From: Anaerolineales bacterium
GTDB taxonomy: Bacteria > Chloroflexota > Anaerolineae > 4572-78 > J111
Assembly: GCA_020634855.1 (NCBI GenBank)
Contig: JACKAU010000003.1
Coordinates: 434,001 to 498,000, forward strand
Length of the DNA: 64,000 nucleotides
Reading direction: 5' to 3'
In this document: positions 8,893 to 17,313 of the stretch, piece by piece
Position numbering within the stretch: the stretch's first letter is position 1
Layout: every line of letters begins with the position of its first letter
Notes under the pieces: model-generated
Told to the model about the DNA's origin: nothing
The model's input: the letters and a program-made list of their open reading frames with translations, nothing else
The model's database searches: none
Made by a program: the position numbers and the translations under genes

Positions 8893-9996
8893 ATGACCCT
8901 AAAAGTCGTTTTCTGCTGGTCCGATATCTCCGGTTATATGGCCGCTTGCTGGCGGGCGCTGCACCGCCAACCTCAGATCGATTGCTTTGTAGTCGCCTTT
9001 CAAGCGAAAACCGAAACCGCCTTTTCTGACCGGTTGATGGATGATATTCCCTGCCGCTTACTCAATGTTACCGAACGACAGAACACCAGTCTGGTGAAAC
9101 GGATAATACGTGAGCAACAACCGGATATAGTGGTGTTGTGCGGCTGGTTTCACCCGCCCTACCGGGCCTTACCCTTTGCGCCGGAATTGGCCGAAACGAC
9201 CTTTATCATGGGTATGGATACGCCCTGGCAAGCCACCTTAAAACAGCGGCTGGGGCCGGTTCTGCTCGGTCCTTACCTCAAACGACTGGACCGGGTGGTG
9301 GTGACCGGTGAGCGCAGTTGGCAGTATGCCCGCCAGCTAGGAATTGCAGCGGCTCGCTTACGGCGCGGGTTGTATGGGATTGATTACCGGCGTTGGTCGC
9401 CGCTGTATGGCCAGCGCCAGGCCTATTGGCCGCGCGCCTTTCTCTTTGCCGGTCGCTACGCCCCGGAAAAAGGGGTCGAGGTGTTGACTGAAGCCTACCG
9501 CTACTACCGGAACCAAAGTGATGCACCTTGGCCGCTGGTCTGCTGCGGGCAGGGGCCGCTGGCCGCCTGTCTACAAGGCCAGCCCGGCCTGATTGACCGG
9601 GGCTTTGTTCAACCCGAGGCGATGGATCCGATTTGGCGGCAGGCCGGCGTCTTTATCCTACCCAGCCGCTTCGACCCCTGGCCCTTAGCCCTAGTTGAAG
9701 CCGCCGCCGCCGGCCTGCCTATCATCTGCACCGACCGCTGCGGCTCGGCCGTTGAAGTGGTGCGGGAGGGGTATAACGGCCTGATCATCCCCCCCGATGA
9801 TTCCGAGGCGCTGGCCCAGGCCATGCTCAACCTGCACCATCGCTATGATGACCTACCCATATGGGGCGCCCGTGCCCAACACCTGGCCGCCCCCTATGCA
9901 GCCGATGTGTGGGCGGAACGCTGGCGAGAGCTGGTGCTGGAGCTGCGCCGGCCGGCGCCAACAACAAACGACGTAAAATTAGCGCTTAGAATATGA
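8893..9996 (+). CDS. Glycosyltransferase family 4
   Basis: 367 residues. The N-domain is short, with VVLCGWFHPPYRAL near 75-88. The C-domain has FLFAGRYAPEKGVEVL (about 180-195) and an E-rich site, FDPWPLALVEAAAAGLP, where the first Glu of E-x7-E is replaced by Asp. It is likely a cytoplasmic retaining transferase. The stop codon TGA (9994-9996) lies inside a MITE inserted at 9992. Removing the MITE and one copy of its TAGAA duplication gives a native end of ...CTT AGA AAT TAG, so only the last residue changed. Confidence 0.85.
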   Translation: MTLKVVFCWSDISGYMAACWRALHRQPQIDCFVVAFQAKTETAFSDRLMDDIPCRLLNVTERQNTSLVKRIIREQQPDIVVLCGWFHPPYRALPFAPELAETTFIMGMDTPWQATLKQRLGPVLLGPYLKRLDRVVVTGERSWQYARQLGIAAARLRRGLYGIDYRRWSPLYGQRQAYWPRAFLFAGRYAPEKGVEVLTEAYRYYRNQSDAPWPLVCCGQGPLAACLQGQPGLIDRGFVQPEAMDPIWRQAGVFILPSRFDPWPLALVEAAAAGLPIICTDRCGSAVEVVREGYNGLIIPPDDSEALAQAMLNLHHRYDDLPIWGARAQHLAAPYAADVWAERWRELVLELRRPAPTTNDVKLALRI

Positions 9997-10122
9997 CTTG
10001 CGCAGTAGAAGGGCCTGTCCCAAAATCAACCCCGGATGACACCGATTTCACGGATGAAAAAGTAAAAATCAGTGTCATCCGTGTCATCCGTGGTTAAGAA
10101 TTTTTGAACGGCGTAAGTCATA
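9992..10122. mobile_element. MITE-like element with 5-bp target duplication (copy 1)
   Basis: 131 bp bounded by terminal inverted repeats TATGACTTGCGCAGT and GCGTAAGTCATA. It is flanked on both sides by TAGAA (9987-9991 and 10123-10127), a perfect 5-bp target duplication. It has no coding capacity. Inside is the same AACC..GGATGACAC palindromic core found alone elsewhere in the locus. A sister copy lies at 16154-16286. The insertion landed on the stop codon of the upstream glycosyltransferase gene and 10 bases before the next gene. Confidence 0.88.
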
Positions 10123-10137
10123 TAGAAATTAGAATTT

Positions 10138-11622
10138 ATGAACTTCCTGACTCAACTTTTTCAAGTTTTATTTACCCCAATCGGCCTGGCCGGAGTGGGG
10201 GTCGGGCTAATCCTGGTCTTTATCGCCCGGCGTTCGGCCCGAATGGCCTGGCTGCTGGTCAGCCTGGGCTGCTTTGCCGCCTCGCTGGCCAAATTTAGAA
10301 ATGAATTCGTTTTGGAACCTCCGGCGTTGGTCTTCCCCTTACAGCAACTGCGGGAGATGGGCCGGCCGTTGACGATCGCCTTGCTGGGTTTACTGCTCAT
10401 TTTGGCCTGGCAGCGGACAACCAAGGGGCGAGGGCGATCGATGCCAACACCGATCCTCTTTTTGATCGGGGTTCAACTGGCCATCTTTCTCAAAACCGTT
10501 CTCTTTGGCAGCCCCTCGTTTGCCACGCTGGCCGCGGCCACCTTCGGCGCGGTGGTGGTGATGATTAATTGGGGACCGTCTCGCTGGATAATGGACGAAG
10601 AAGGCTTTTATCTGGCGGCCTGGTCGATGGCGCTGGTCGGTTTGATTTTTTTAGCGGTCAATCTGTATCAGGCCGTCTTTGACCTCTATGCGATCACCTT
10701 TGTCAAGGGCCGGCTGGTGGGCACCACCGGCAATCCCCAGCATGCGGCCACCCTGCTGGCGGCCATTCTCCCAGCCTTCATCTTTCTGATCGAACAGCCG
10801 GCGCACCACCTTCGGAGCCGCCTATTATGGCTCAGCGGCCTGGCGTTGGTTCTGGGGGCGTTGTATATGACCGGTTCCCGTACCGGAGTGCTCATGGCCA
10901 TCACCACCGTGCTGTTCTTTTACCGGCAGCGGGTGGGCTTGCTGCTGCGCATCGGCCTGATGGCGGGCCTGGCGCTGGGCGTTGTCATTATTGTCTTTAA
11001 CCAAAATGCACTGCTGGTCGATTTGTCGTTGACCAACATTAACGACAAATTGTTATCAGGTACCAATTCCCGCGACGGGATCTGGGCCATTCTATGGCGC
11101 AATTTTCAGGCCTACCCGCTGTTTGGGGCACCACTCCGGGGAGATCGGCTGATGGGCTATGGTGAAAGTTCCTGGCTGGGGACCGCCGCCGCCGTGGGTC
11201 TGGTGGGGTTGATCCCGCTATTGCTCTTCGGGCTGACCGCGTTACAGATGATGGGCCGGCTGGTCGGGATCGGTCAAAAGTCGCGTATGTTATTTTTGCA
11301 AAGCAGCATGGTCATCAGCGGTTTGGCCTCGCTGCTTTTTGGCAGCGTTTTTGAAGCCTATCTACTGGGCAACCTGACCTTTCCCATTATGGCGCTGCTG
11401 CTCTATCTGGCGCTGGGGCACTATGTAATTACGGTGGGCCAGTACCAATCGGCGCCCACCGTGACGCCGGTCCGGCCCAGCCCAACCCCTGGGTCTGCCG
11501 CCCACCCTGCTGCGCCCGCCGTTCCGGCTGCCGCTCAGACGGGCCGGTGGACTCGCCCCAACCTCCGGCCGGCCATGAGGCCAAACCGGATAAAACCCGC
11601 TTATCGAAGCCAGAAACTGTAG
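10138..11622 (+). CDS. O-antigen ligase/Wzy-type polymerase family membrane protein
   Basis: 494 residues with about eleven hydrophobic segments between residues 5 and 435, and a large periplasmic loop near 290-340 that follows YMTGSRTGVLMAITTVL, the Wzy_C/ligase-type signature with its conserved Arg. The tail from about 440 on is rich in Pro and Ala and ends strongly basic, probably cytoplasmic. It most likely polymerises lipid-linked repeat units of the exopolysaccharide outside the membrane; ligation to another acceptor is the alternative. It is the only polymerase candidate in the locus. Confidence 0.82.
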   Translation: MNFLTQLFQVLFTPIGLAGVGVGLILVFIARRSARMAWLLVSLGCFAASLAKFRNEFVLEPPALVFPLQQLREMGRPLTIALLGLLLILAWQRTTKGRGRSMPTPILFLIGVQLAIFLKTVLFGSPSFATLAAATFGAVVVMINWGPSRWIMDEEGFYLAAWSMALVGLIFLAVNLYQAVFDLYAITFVKGRLVGTTGNPQHAATLLAAILPAFIFLIEQPAHHLRSRLLWLSGLALVLGALYMTGSRTGVLMAITTVLFFYRQRVGLLLRIGLMAGLALGVVIIVFNQNALLVDLSLTNINDKLLSGTNSRDGIWAILWRNFQAYPLFGAPLRGDRLMGYGESSWLGTAAAVGLVGLIPLLLFGLTALQMMGRLVGIGQKSRMLFLQSSMVISGLASLLFGSVFEAYLLGNLTFPIMALLLYLALGHYVITVGQYQSAPTVTPVRPSPTPGSAAHPAAPAVPAAAQTGRWTRPNLRPAMRPNRIKPAYRSQKL

Positions 11623-11993
11623 GCTAGACTCGAATCAGGCCGGTTTTAGAAGTGACGGTAACCCAATTTATCCACAGATTCACGCGGATGGTAGCTCTGC
11701 ACTAAAACATGGCGAATTCTTTAGACCAGGACAAGACTTAAATAACCACGGATGACACGGATTACACTGATTTTTCACCTTTTAATCCGTGAAATCAGTG
11801 AAATCCGTGGTTTCTTCCTAACGCCTAACCTTGGTTTAACCTTTTCTACGATTATATGTTGTCCTACCACGCGAATAGTCACAGATTTTATCTAAATTAT
11901 GATGTTATCTGTGACGAACTGTGGCTATCTGTGGACCATTGAGGGCATTAATAACCATATCTTAAAAAGCGTTCAAGGCTTGCAGACTCGCTC
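11623..11993. repeat. Intergenic repeat cluster including palindromic core copy D
   Basis: A 371-bp gap without a gene. Core copy D is 11744-11812 (starts AACCACGGATGACACGG, ends AAATCCGTGGTT), without MITE ends. Next to it, GTCACAGAT (11878-11886) pairs with ATCTGTGAC (11907-11915), and 11670-11692 carries a CACAGATTCACGCGGATG fragment. Together they look like nested, decayed members of the same family. No clear promoter was identified. Confidence 0.75.
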
Positions 11994-13214
11994 ATGAGAA
12001 TCTTACATGTTATCCCTTCCATTGCCGATGTTCGCGGCGGGACCAGCCGGGCCGTGCTGGATATGGTGCGCGCCCTGCGCCGGCTCAATATCGACGCGGC
12101 CATTGCTACGACCAATGATAATGGACCTAATTTGCTCGATGTGCCGCTAGACCGGTGGATCGAGATCGAGCAGGTTCCGGTTCAATTTTTCGCCCGCTTC
12201 TCCCCGGCCATACCGGCGGTACGAGAGTTTACCTTTTCGGCCTCATTCACCACCTGGCTGGGACGGCACCTGGCTGACTACGATCTGCTGCACGTGCATG
12301 CCATCTTTTCCTATACGTCCACCCTCGCTATGCAATTGGCCCGGCGGCAAGGCCAGCCCTACGTAACTTCACCGCACGGGATGCTGGCCGGCTGGTCCTT
12401 ACAGCAGGGCGGGCGTAAAAAGCAGCTCTACCTCAAGCTGGCCGAGCGGGCCAACCTGAACCAGGCTCAAGCCCTGCTTTTTACAGCGGCGCTGGAACAG
12501 CAAGAAGCCGCCGCGCTCAACCTCAAACCGCCGGGCGTGGTACTCCCGCTGGGCTTAGCCATGCCGATACCCATCCCTGCGGCGCGGGCCAACCTGCGGC
12601 GGCAGTACCACTTACCGCCGGATGAACCGGTCATTTTGTTCATGGCCCGGCTGCACCCTAAGAAAGGGCTGGCCTATCTGATCCCGGCCTTGAGTAATCT
12701 GTTAGACCGGCGCTTTACCCTGGTCATTGCCGGCAGCGGCTCACCGGACTATGAGGCGGAAGTCAAAGCGGCGCTGGTCGAGGCCAACCTCCAAGCACGG
12801 ACGATCATGCCGGGCTTTGTCCAGGGGCAGGCCAAAGATTTGCTGCTCCAGGGCGCAGACCTGCTGGCCCTGACCTCCCATTCCGAAAATTTCGGTATCG
12901 CTGTGCTGGAAGCTTTGGCCGCCGGAACCCCGGTGCTGGTCACGCCGGGAGTGGCCTTAGCGCCCATGGTCCAGCAGCACCGGCTGGGGTATGTCACGGA
13001 ACTAAACCGAGACGCGATTGAGCTGGCCCTTGGCCACTTTCTTGACCACATCGAGGCGGGACCGGCGGCCGGCCAACGCGCCCGTCAATTTATCCACGAG
13101 CATTATGCCTGGGATAGGATTGCCGGCCGCCTGGCTAAAGTTTATCAAGCTGTGCTGGCTAAAAATCCGGTGCCCACTTTTTCAGCGGCGGAGCTACCGC
13201 TTGAACCGGTTTAA
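11994..13214 (+). CDS. Glycosyltransferase family 4
   Basis: 406 residues. N-domain begins MRILHVIPSIADVRGGTSRA with the GG loop common to GT4 enzymes acting early on a nucleotide sugar; VTSPHGMLAGWSL near 122-134 is typical of the subgroup. The donor domain starts ILFMARLHPKKGLAYL and has an E-x7-E-like site in ENFGIAVLEALAAGTP (about 300-315). Cytoplasmic, likely retaining. It is separated from the upstream polymerase gene by the repeat-filled gap and so may begin a new transcription unit; it runs 16 bases before the next gene. Confidence 0.88.
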   Translation: MRILHVIPSIADVRGGTSRAVLDMVRALRRLNIDAAIATTNDNGPNLLDVPLDRWIEIEQVPVQFFARFSPAIPAVREFTFSASFTTWLGRHLADYDLLHVHAIFSYTSTLAMQLARRQGQPYVTSPHGMLAGWSLQQGGRKKQLYLKLAERANLNQAQALLFTAALEQQEAAALNLKPPGVVLPLGLAMPIPIPAARANLRRQYHLPPDEPVILFMARLHPKKGLAYLIPALSNLLDRRFTLVIAGSGSPDYEAEVKAALVEANLQARTIMPGFVQGQAKDLLLQGADLLALTSHSENFGIAVLEALAAGTPVLVTPGVALAPMVQQHRLGYVTELNRDAIELALGHFLDHIEAGPAAGQRARQFIHEHYAWDRIAGRLAKVYQAVLAKNPVPTFSAAELPLEPV

Positions 13215-13230
13215 TCATTAATCTAAATCA

Positions 13231-14082
13231 ATGAAGCTACCTATCTCTGTTATCATCCTCACCCTTAATGAGGAACAAAATATCGCTTGCTGCCTGGATA
13301 GTGTAAAGGGCTGGGCCGGGGAAATCTTTGTGGTCGACTCCGGCAGCACCGACCGGACGGTAGAGATTGCCCGAGGTTACACGGAAAAGATCGTCAGCCA
13401 CCCGTTCACCAACTACGCCCACCAGCGCAACTGGGCCCAGAACCATCTACCGTTGGCCTATGACTGGGTCTTTCACCTGGATGCCGGCGAGCAGGTGACC
13501 CTGGAGTTGGCAGCCGCTCTTGGTAGTAAGTTTGCCGGCCCACCCCTACCCGTTGACGGCTTTCTGATCAACCGGCGGGCCATCTTTATGGGCCGCTGGA
13601 TTAAACACGGCGGCATCTACCCCACCTACCATTTGCGGCTGTACCGCCGGGCCAAGGGCCACTGTGAGGAGCGGGAGTATGATCAGCATTTCAAGATAGA
13701 GGGCGCTGTCGCCACCTTGCCGGGGGACATCATCGATGAGATCGCGCCCGACCTCAATAGTTGGACCCTCAGCCACGCCCGCTGGGCCTCGGCCGAAGCG
13801 GCGGAGCAGCTTAAACAGCGCCAACCGCAGCCGGCGGCTCCAGACCAGGTGCAAGGCCGCCTGTTCGGCACGGCCATCGAGCGGCGGCGCTGGTTGCGCC
13901 AATCGGTCTATGGGCGGGCGCCGCTCTTTGTCCGGCCCTTTGCCTACTTTATTTATCGCTATGTTTTACGGCTCGGTTTTCTGGATGGAGTCGAGGGGTT
14001 TATCTTTCATTTCCTACAGGGGTTTTGGTATCGCTTTTATGTGGATGCCCAAATCTGGGAATGGCGGAAGAATGTAGAATGA
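13231..14082 (+). CDS. Glycosyltransferase family 2, WaaE/KdtX-like
   Basis: 283 residues. SVIILTLNEEQNIACCLDSV at the N-terminus, FVVDSGSTDRTVEIA near 33-47 and FHLDAGEQVT near 82-91 are the signature of the LPS core beta-glucosyltransferase WaaE/KdtX subgroup of GT2. The second acidic residue of the usual D-A-D is replaced by Gly in this member, as is common in WaaE-like proteins (DAGE/DADE). The C-terminal 60 residues contain an amphipathic or membrane-associating stretch. Just after the stop the DNA is low-complexity GAATG(G)AGAATGTAGAA-type sequence. Confidence 0.82.
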   Translation: MKLPISVIILTLNEEQNIACCLDSVKGWAGEIFVVDSGSTDRTVEIARGYTEKIVSHPFTNYAHQRNWAQNHLPLAYDWVFHLDAGEQVTLELAAALGSKFAGPPLPVDGFLINRRAIFMGRWIKHGGIYPTYHLRLYRRAKGHCEEREYDQHFKIEGAVATLPGDIIDEIAPDLNSWTLSHARWASAEAAEQLKQRQPQPAAPDQVQGRLFGTAIERRRWLRQSVYGRAPLFVRPFAYFIYRYVLRLGFLDGVEGFIFHFLQGFWYRFYVDAQIWEWRKNVE

Positions 14083-14178
14083 AGAATGGAGAATGTAGAA
14101 AGGGATGGGGGGCGTGAAGCCCTTGTAGGTGGTGGCAGCGGAATGTGTCAAGAAAAGTGAGACAGAATGAAAAAGAAA

Positions 14179-15185
14179 TTAAAGAGCATTAATCGAGATC
14201 GGTGAGCCAGAACTGGGCTGATTGATCCAAACTTCAGTTGGAAGCGGAGCGAGGGTGGGTAAGCCACGCACAAAACGCTCCGGGTGTTGAGTATAGGCCA
14301 ACTGTAAAACGTGTTGGCGTTGAGCCTGAATCCTGGTCGGCCCAGCCATAGTGAACTGCGGCTGGGGTCAGCAAATGCAAAGCCGAATGGTAATAGTCGG
14401 AGTTGTAGGCGGTCAAAAAGGTGTGAGCCCAGGCATGAGCGTGCTGATAAGAGGGAAAGGTAGCGGGATAATCGGCTTGATATTTTATGGTTTTGAACTG
14501 GGCTTCGGAATAGGGATTGTCATTGGGCCGATAGGGTCGGGAATGAGACGGGGTGATCTCCAAATCCTTTAAGAGTTGAGCCACGGATTTAGCCCGCATC
14601 GGCCCCCCGCGGTCAGCGTGCAAGGTCAATTGGCGCGGCGGGATGCCTTGGTTATGGCAGGCGGTGGCAATGAGTTGTTGGGCCAGGATTTCCGATTCCT
14701 GCTCGATAACAACCAGCCGACAACAAAACGGCTGAAGATGTCGAGCATAACATACAGGTAGAAGGGGGCATATTTGACCGGGCTTTTAAGTTGGGTGATA
14801 TCCCAACTCCAGACTTGGTTAGCCGGTGGCCACCAACTCGGGTTTAGCATAGACAGGGTGACGCCGTTGGGGCGGCGTTCCCGAACTTCGTGATGGTCAG
14901 CCAGAATGCGATACATCGTCCGCCAATGGCACAGGTAGCGACCCTCATCCAGTAAGGTGGCATACACTTGCCGGGGGGAGCGTGGTCCACAAAACGCTCA
15001 CTATTGAGTATCTGGCGCACCCTCTGCCGTTCCGGCTCACTCAAGGCCCGACTGGGCTTGGGACGCGGTTGGGTCACCTTAGCCGGTTGGCGGGCCCGAT
15101 AGAAGGTACTGCGCGGGATACCTAACTGCTGACATGTTTGGCTGACCCCCAATTGCGGGGCTAATTGCTGCGCCAAAGTTATCAT
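14179..15185 (-). pseudogene. IS3-family transposase orfB (DDE integrase), frameshifted
   Basis: Reconstructed from three frames: N-terminal HTH_21-like part (STFYRAR), then VWSWDITQLKSPVKYAPFYL with the first catalytic Asp and YVMLDIFSRFVVGW, then LTLHADRGGPMRAKSV with the second Asp, and NDNPYSEAQFKTIKY with the catalytic Glu. All three DDE residues survive. Frames break near 14975 (run of six C), near 14700 and near 14325. The native end is TAA at 14179-14181 (read on minus), after a VRGLPTLAPLPTEVW-type tail. It overlaps orfA by ATGA. Too broken to be active as read. Confidence 0.8.
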
Positions 15186-15636
15186 TTCGGCTCGTCCGTT
15201 GTCGTCAGCTGTAGCCCAAGTAGTTGTGAAACTTTTTTTTGGATATCGATCACCAACTGGGCTTGGGCCAGCGCTTGTTGCAACCGTTCATTTTCTCGCT
15301 TCAGGCGCGCGTTTTCAGCCGCCTGGCGTCGGTCGGGCGGCCCCGTTTTTGGTCCGGCGGCCGCTTCTAATTCACCCCTGCTTCTGGGCTTGTCGCCAGC
15401 GGCTCAAGCGGGACGAATACAACCCTTCCTTGTCTCAACAAGGCCCTGATTTGGCCGTTGTCGCTGCATTGCTCGGCCTCCGCCACAATTTGCCGTTTGT
15501 AGCTCGGACTGAACTGGCGCCGGCTGGCGGATACAACGACTTCCGGGTCCGGTACGGCTGCCTTGAGTTGTCTGTTTACGTTGGGTTCAATACTGGGTTG
15601 TTGTTCATTAATACTGGGTTGTTGGGCGTGAGACAT
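15182..15636 (-). pseudogene. IS3-family orfA (HTH protein), frameshifted
   Basis: ATG at 15636 has AAGGAG about 8 bases upstream. The start frame reads RRQFSPSYKRQIVAEAEQC, the usual orfA DNA-binding helix region, then shifts near 15470 to EGLYSSRLSRWRQAQKQG and again near 15395 to a leucine-zipper-like stretch, ENARLKRENERLQQAL, ending TGA at 15182-15184. In an intact copy this would give about 150 residues fused to orfB by programmed frameshifting or coupled through the ATGA. No internal stops in the combined frame. Confidence 0.75.
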
Positions 15637-15754
15637 TTGTTTCTCCTTGTCATCATTATATTCGACTCTATTTTCTTCGTTAATCTTGTCTCACTTATTG
15701 TGGCACACAGAGCTTGGCTACAAGATCGACTCAGAAAGAGGCTTTAGCGGGGAT

Positions 15755-15940
15755 TTAACCTTGGTTATAGTCGGAATAGTAAGCTTCTAGCTCTTGAGTA
15801 CCATCAAGAGATCCGGGGATGGGCCAAGCCGTGAACACTGTCGTCTTCGTGGTGAACATGATGCGGGATGCAGGTAGGTCGGGATAATGAGGAGCATTAT
15901 CCCACCGCTTTTCCAACTTTCCTTGGGCGTCTTGCCAGTA
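15755..15940 (-). pseudogene. TumE/DUF6516-like toxin remnant
   Basis: Read over three frames on the minus strand, the stretch gives YWQDAQGKLEKRWDNAPHYP, then HHVHHEDDSVHGLAHP, then a hydrophobic LMVL segment. The W-Q-x-A-x-G..RWDNAPH.P..HHxH order is the core of the TumE-like (DUF6516) toxin family. The first half of the family domain is missing and two further frame changes are needed. It sits directly downstream of a small antitoxin-like ORF and next to the IS3 element, so it is probably a dying toxin-antitoxin pair. Family call is by memory of the motif. Confidence 0.5.
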
Positions 15941-15962
15941 TAAACGTCAATGGCCGTATCTT

Positions 15963-16139
15963 TCAGACCAACGCGCCAACCACCCACCGCCTCGCCCATT
16001 CTAAATCCGGATAATTATCAAGGTTCAAAAGTTGCTTGAGCCAGCTTTCCGCCAGACTATCCGTTGACTCCTGCCGGTGTTCGGCCAGGTGTTGCAAAGC
16101 CAGAAAAAGCTCTTCCGAAATCGTAATTGTGCGTTCCAT
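15963..16139 (-). CDS. Small antitoxin-like protein (hypothetical)
   Basis: 58 residues from the ATG at 16139, which has AAGGAG 9 bases upstream (16149-16154); the longer frame runs into the MITE and is rejected. It opens MERTITISEELFLALQHLAE, a beta strand followed by a helix as in ribbon-helix-helix antitoxins, then a Glu/Leu-rich helix. The frame ends in ALV-stop and may itself be shifted. It lies just upstream of the TumE-like remnant, which suggests an antitoxin role, but no certain family assignment is possible. Confidence 0.45.
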   Translation of the reverse strand: MERTITISEELFLALQHLAEHRQESTDSLAESWLKQLLNLDNYPDLEWARRWVVGALV

Positions 16140-16153
16140 GAGTCCAACTCCTT

Positions 16154-16286
16154 TATGAGTTACGCAGTTGAAAGGTCTTGTCTCAAAATCAACCACGGAT
16201 TACACAGATTTCACAGATTAAAAAGATAAAAATCAGTGTAATCCGTGCAATCTGTGGTTAAAAATTTTTGAACTGCGTAAGTCATA
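16154..16286. mobile_element. MITE-like element with 5-bp target duplication (copy 2)
   Basis: 133 bp from TATGAGTTACGCAGTT to AACTGCGTAAGTCATA, flanked by the direct repeat TCCTT (16149-16153 and 16287-16291). The interior carries the AACCACGGATTACACAG..CTGTGGTT palindromic core. Same ends, size and duplication length as 9992-10122. It is inserted immediately upstream of the ribosome-binding site of the antitoxin-like ORF, so it has replaced that gene's promoter region. From 16292 to 16456 nothing further is recognised. Confidence 0.88.
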
Positions 16287-16594
16287 TCCTTATTAACAAC
16301 ATTGTACTGCGCCGTGGGGCAGAAGCCAAACCGGACGAAAAAATGAAGAATTGAGAATCCTGTTAATCTTGTAAATCTTGTCTAATTTTCTGGCCCAAAA
16401 TACAAGAAACGGGTTGCGAAGATACTAATTCATCATTCATCTTTTTTAATTCATAATCCCCATGCTATCACACACCCCTCAATACGCCCTGGAAAATCAA
16501 TAACCACCTGCGCCGCCTGCTGGCCTATCCTTATATTAGAACCCGGTTTGCCCTGCATGGGCTGGCCTGGGGCCGGGAGTGGCGCATCTTTGGG

Positions 16595-17107
16595 ATGCCC
16601 ATTATCCAGCGCCACCGCCTGAGCCAGATGATCCTGGGTGATGGCTTGGAGCTGCGCTCCTGGCCGGGCAGCAACCTGCTGACCCCCAACCACGCGGTGG
16701 TGCTGGCTACCTGGCAGGCCGGGGCCGTGCTGCGGCTTGGTAACCATTGCGGTCTGACCGGGGCGGTGGTCGTCGCCGCCCGGCGGGTGGAGATCGGCGA
16801 CCGGGTGCTGCTGGGGGCCAACTGCACTGTGACCGATACCGACTTCCACCCGCTGGCCCCCGGGGACCGGCAGCAGGATATCTTAGCCGGGGCTACCGCC
16901 CCGGTGGTCATCGAAGATGATGTCTTCATCGGCATGCACAGCCTGATTCTCAAAGGCGTGACCATCGGCCGGGGCGCCGTCATCGGCGCCGGCAGCGTCG
17001 TCACCCGCGACGTCCCGCCGGGGATCATTGTGGCCGGCAATCCGGCTCGCCGGGTAGGGCCGGTCACGCGGAGAAGGATGAAGGATGAAGTAGGGATCAG
17101 GAATTAG
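16595..17107 (+). CDS. Left-handed beta-helix acyltransferase (WcaF/CysE-like), N-terminus unsure
   Basis: 170 residues from the ATG at 16595. Hexapeptide repeats dominate from about residue 45 (e.g. VEIGDRVLLGANCTV, VVIEDDVFIGMHSLI, VTIGRGAVIGAGSVV) and the end has the usual VPPGIIVAGNPARRVG. DTDFHPL carries the catalytic His typical of maltose/xenobiotic-type O-acetyltransferases. The same frame is clearly coding back to about 16475 (LLAYPYIRTRFALHG), but no start codon lies in it; an ATG at 16462 is one frame off, so a one-base indel near the start is likely. It probably O-acetylates the polysaccharide. The last residues derive from low-complexity DNA. Confidence 0.75.
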   Translation: MPIIQRHRLSQMILGDGLELRSWPGSNLLTPNHAVVLATWQAGAVLRLGNHCGLTGAVVVAARRVEIGDRVLLGANCTVTDTDFHPLAPGDRQQDILAGATAPVVIEDDVFIGMHSLILKGVTIGRGAVIGAGSVVTRDVPPGIIVAGNPARRVGPVTRRRMKDEVGIRN

Positions 17108-17112
17108 AATAG

Positions 17113-17166
17113 AAGTTACGCAGTTGGAGATTAGCCCTCCCTAAGTCCCTCCCACAGGGAGGGACT
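17113..17166. repeat. MITE half-end fragment and perfect hairpin
   Basis: 17113-17127 (AGTTACGCAGTTGGA) matches one MITE terminal repeat, without a partner. 17144-17166 is a perfect hairpin, AGTCCCTCCC-ACA-GGGAGGGACT, followed by a looser C-rich/G-rich stem up to about 17200. There is no T-run, so it is not a standard terminator. Confidence 0.7.
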
Positions 17167-17232
17167 TGCCTGGTCCTCCCCCCTTTGGGGGACCGGGGGG
17201 GCTTATCTTAATGACATTGCCTTGCAACCTTG

Positions 17233-17313
17233 TAACTCTATTAACTCCATTAACTCTACTAACTCTATAAACTCTATAAACTCTATAAACTCTACTAACT
17301 CTATAAACTCTAT
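17233..17313 (+). repeat. 9-bp tandem repeat abutting a start codon
   Basis: Nine consecutive copies of (T/A)AACTCTA(T/C), with only single-base variants. The last copy supplies the AT of the ATG at 17312. Several copies contain TATAAA, resembling a -10 element. Because the unit is a multiple of three, the frame stays open through the array from a TTG at 17222 (giving Asn-Ser-Ile/Thr repeats), but that extension is unlikely to be native. Confidence 0.85.

Larger units (their letters stand above)
14144..15707 (-). mobile_element. IS3-family insertion sequence, frameshifted
   Basis: About 1.56 kb. The left end TGTGTCAAGAAAAGTGAGAC (from 14144) and the inverted right end (15687-15707, read on minus as TGTGCCACAATAAGTGAGAC) are clear imperfect terminal repeats. 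Inside are orfA and orfB on the minus strand with the usual ATGA overlap. No target duplication was recognised. At least five frameshifts are present but no nonsense codons interrupt the reconstructed frames, so either recent inactivation or unpolished sequence in a multicopy element. Confidence 0.85.

Noticed and set aside
17222..17311. N-terminal Asn-Ser-Ile/Thr extension of the NeuD-like protein
   Set aside because: It is translated tandem-repeat DNA from a TTG; family members start at the MTHTILIIGAGGHG position.
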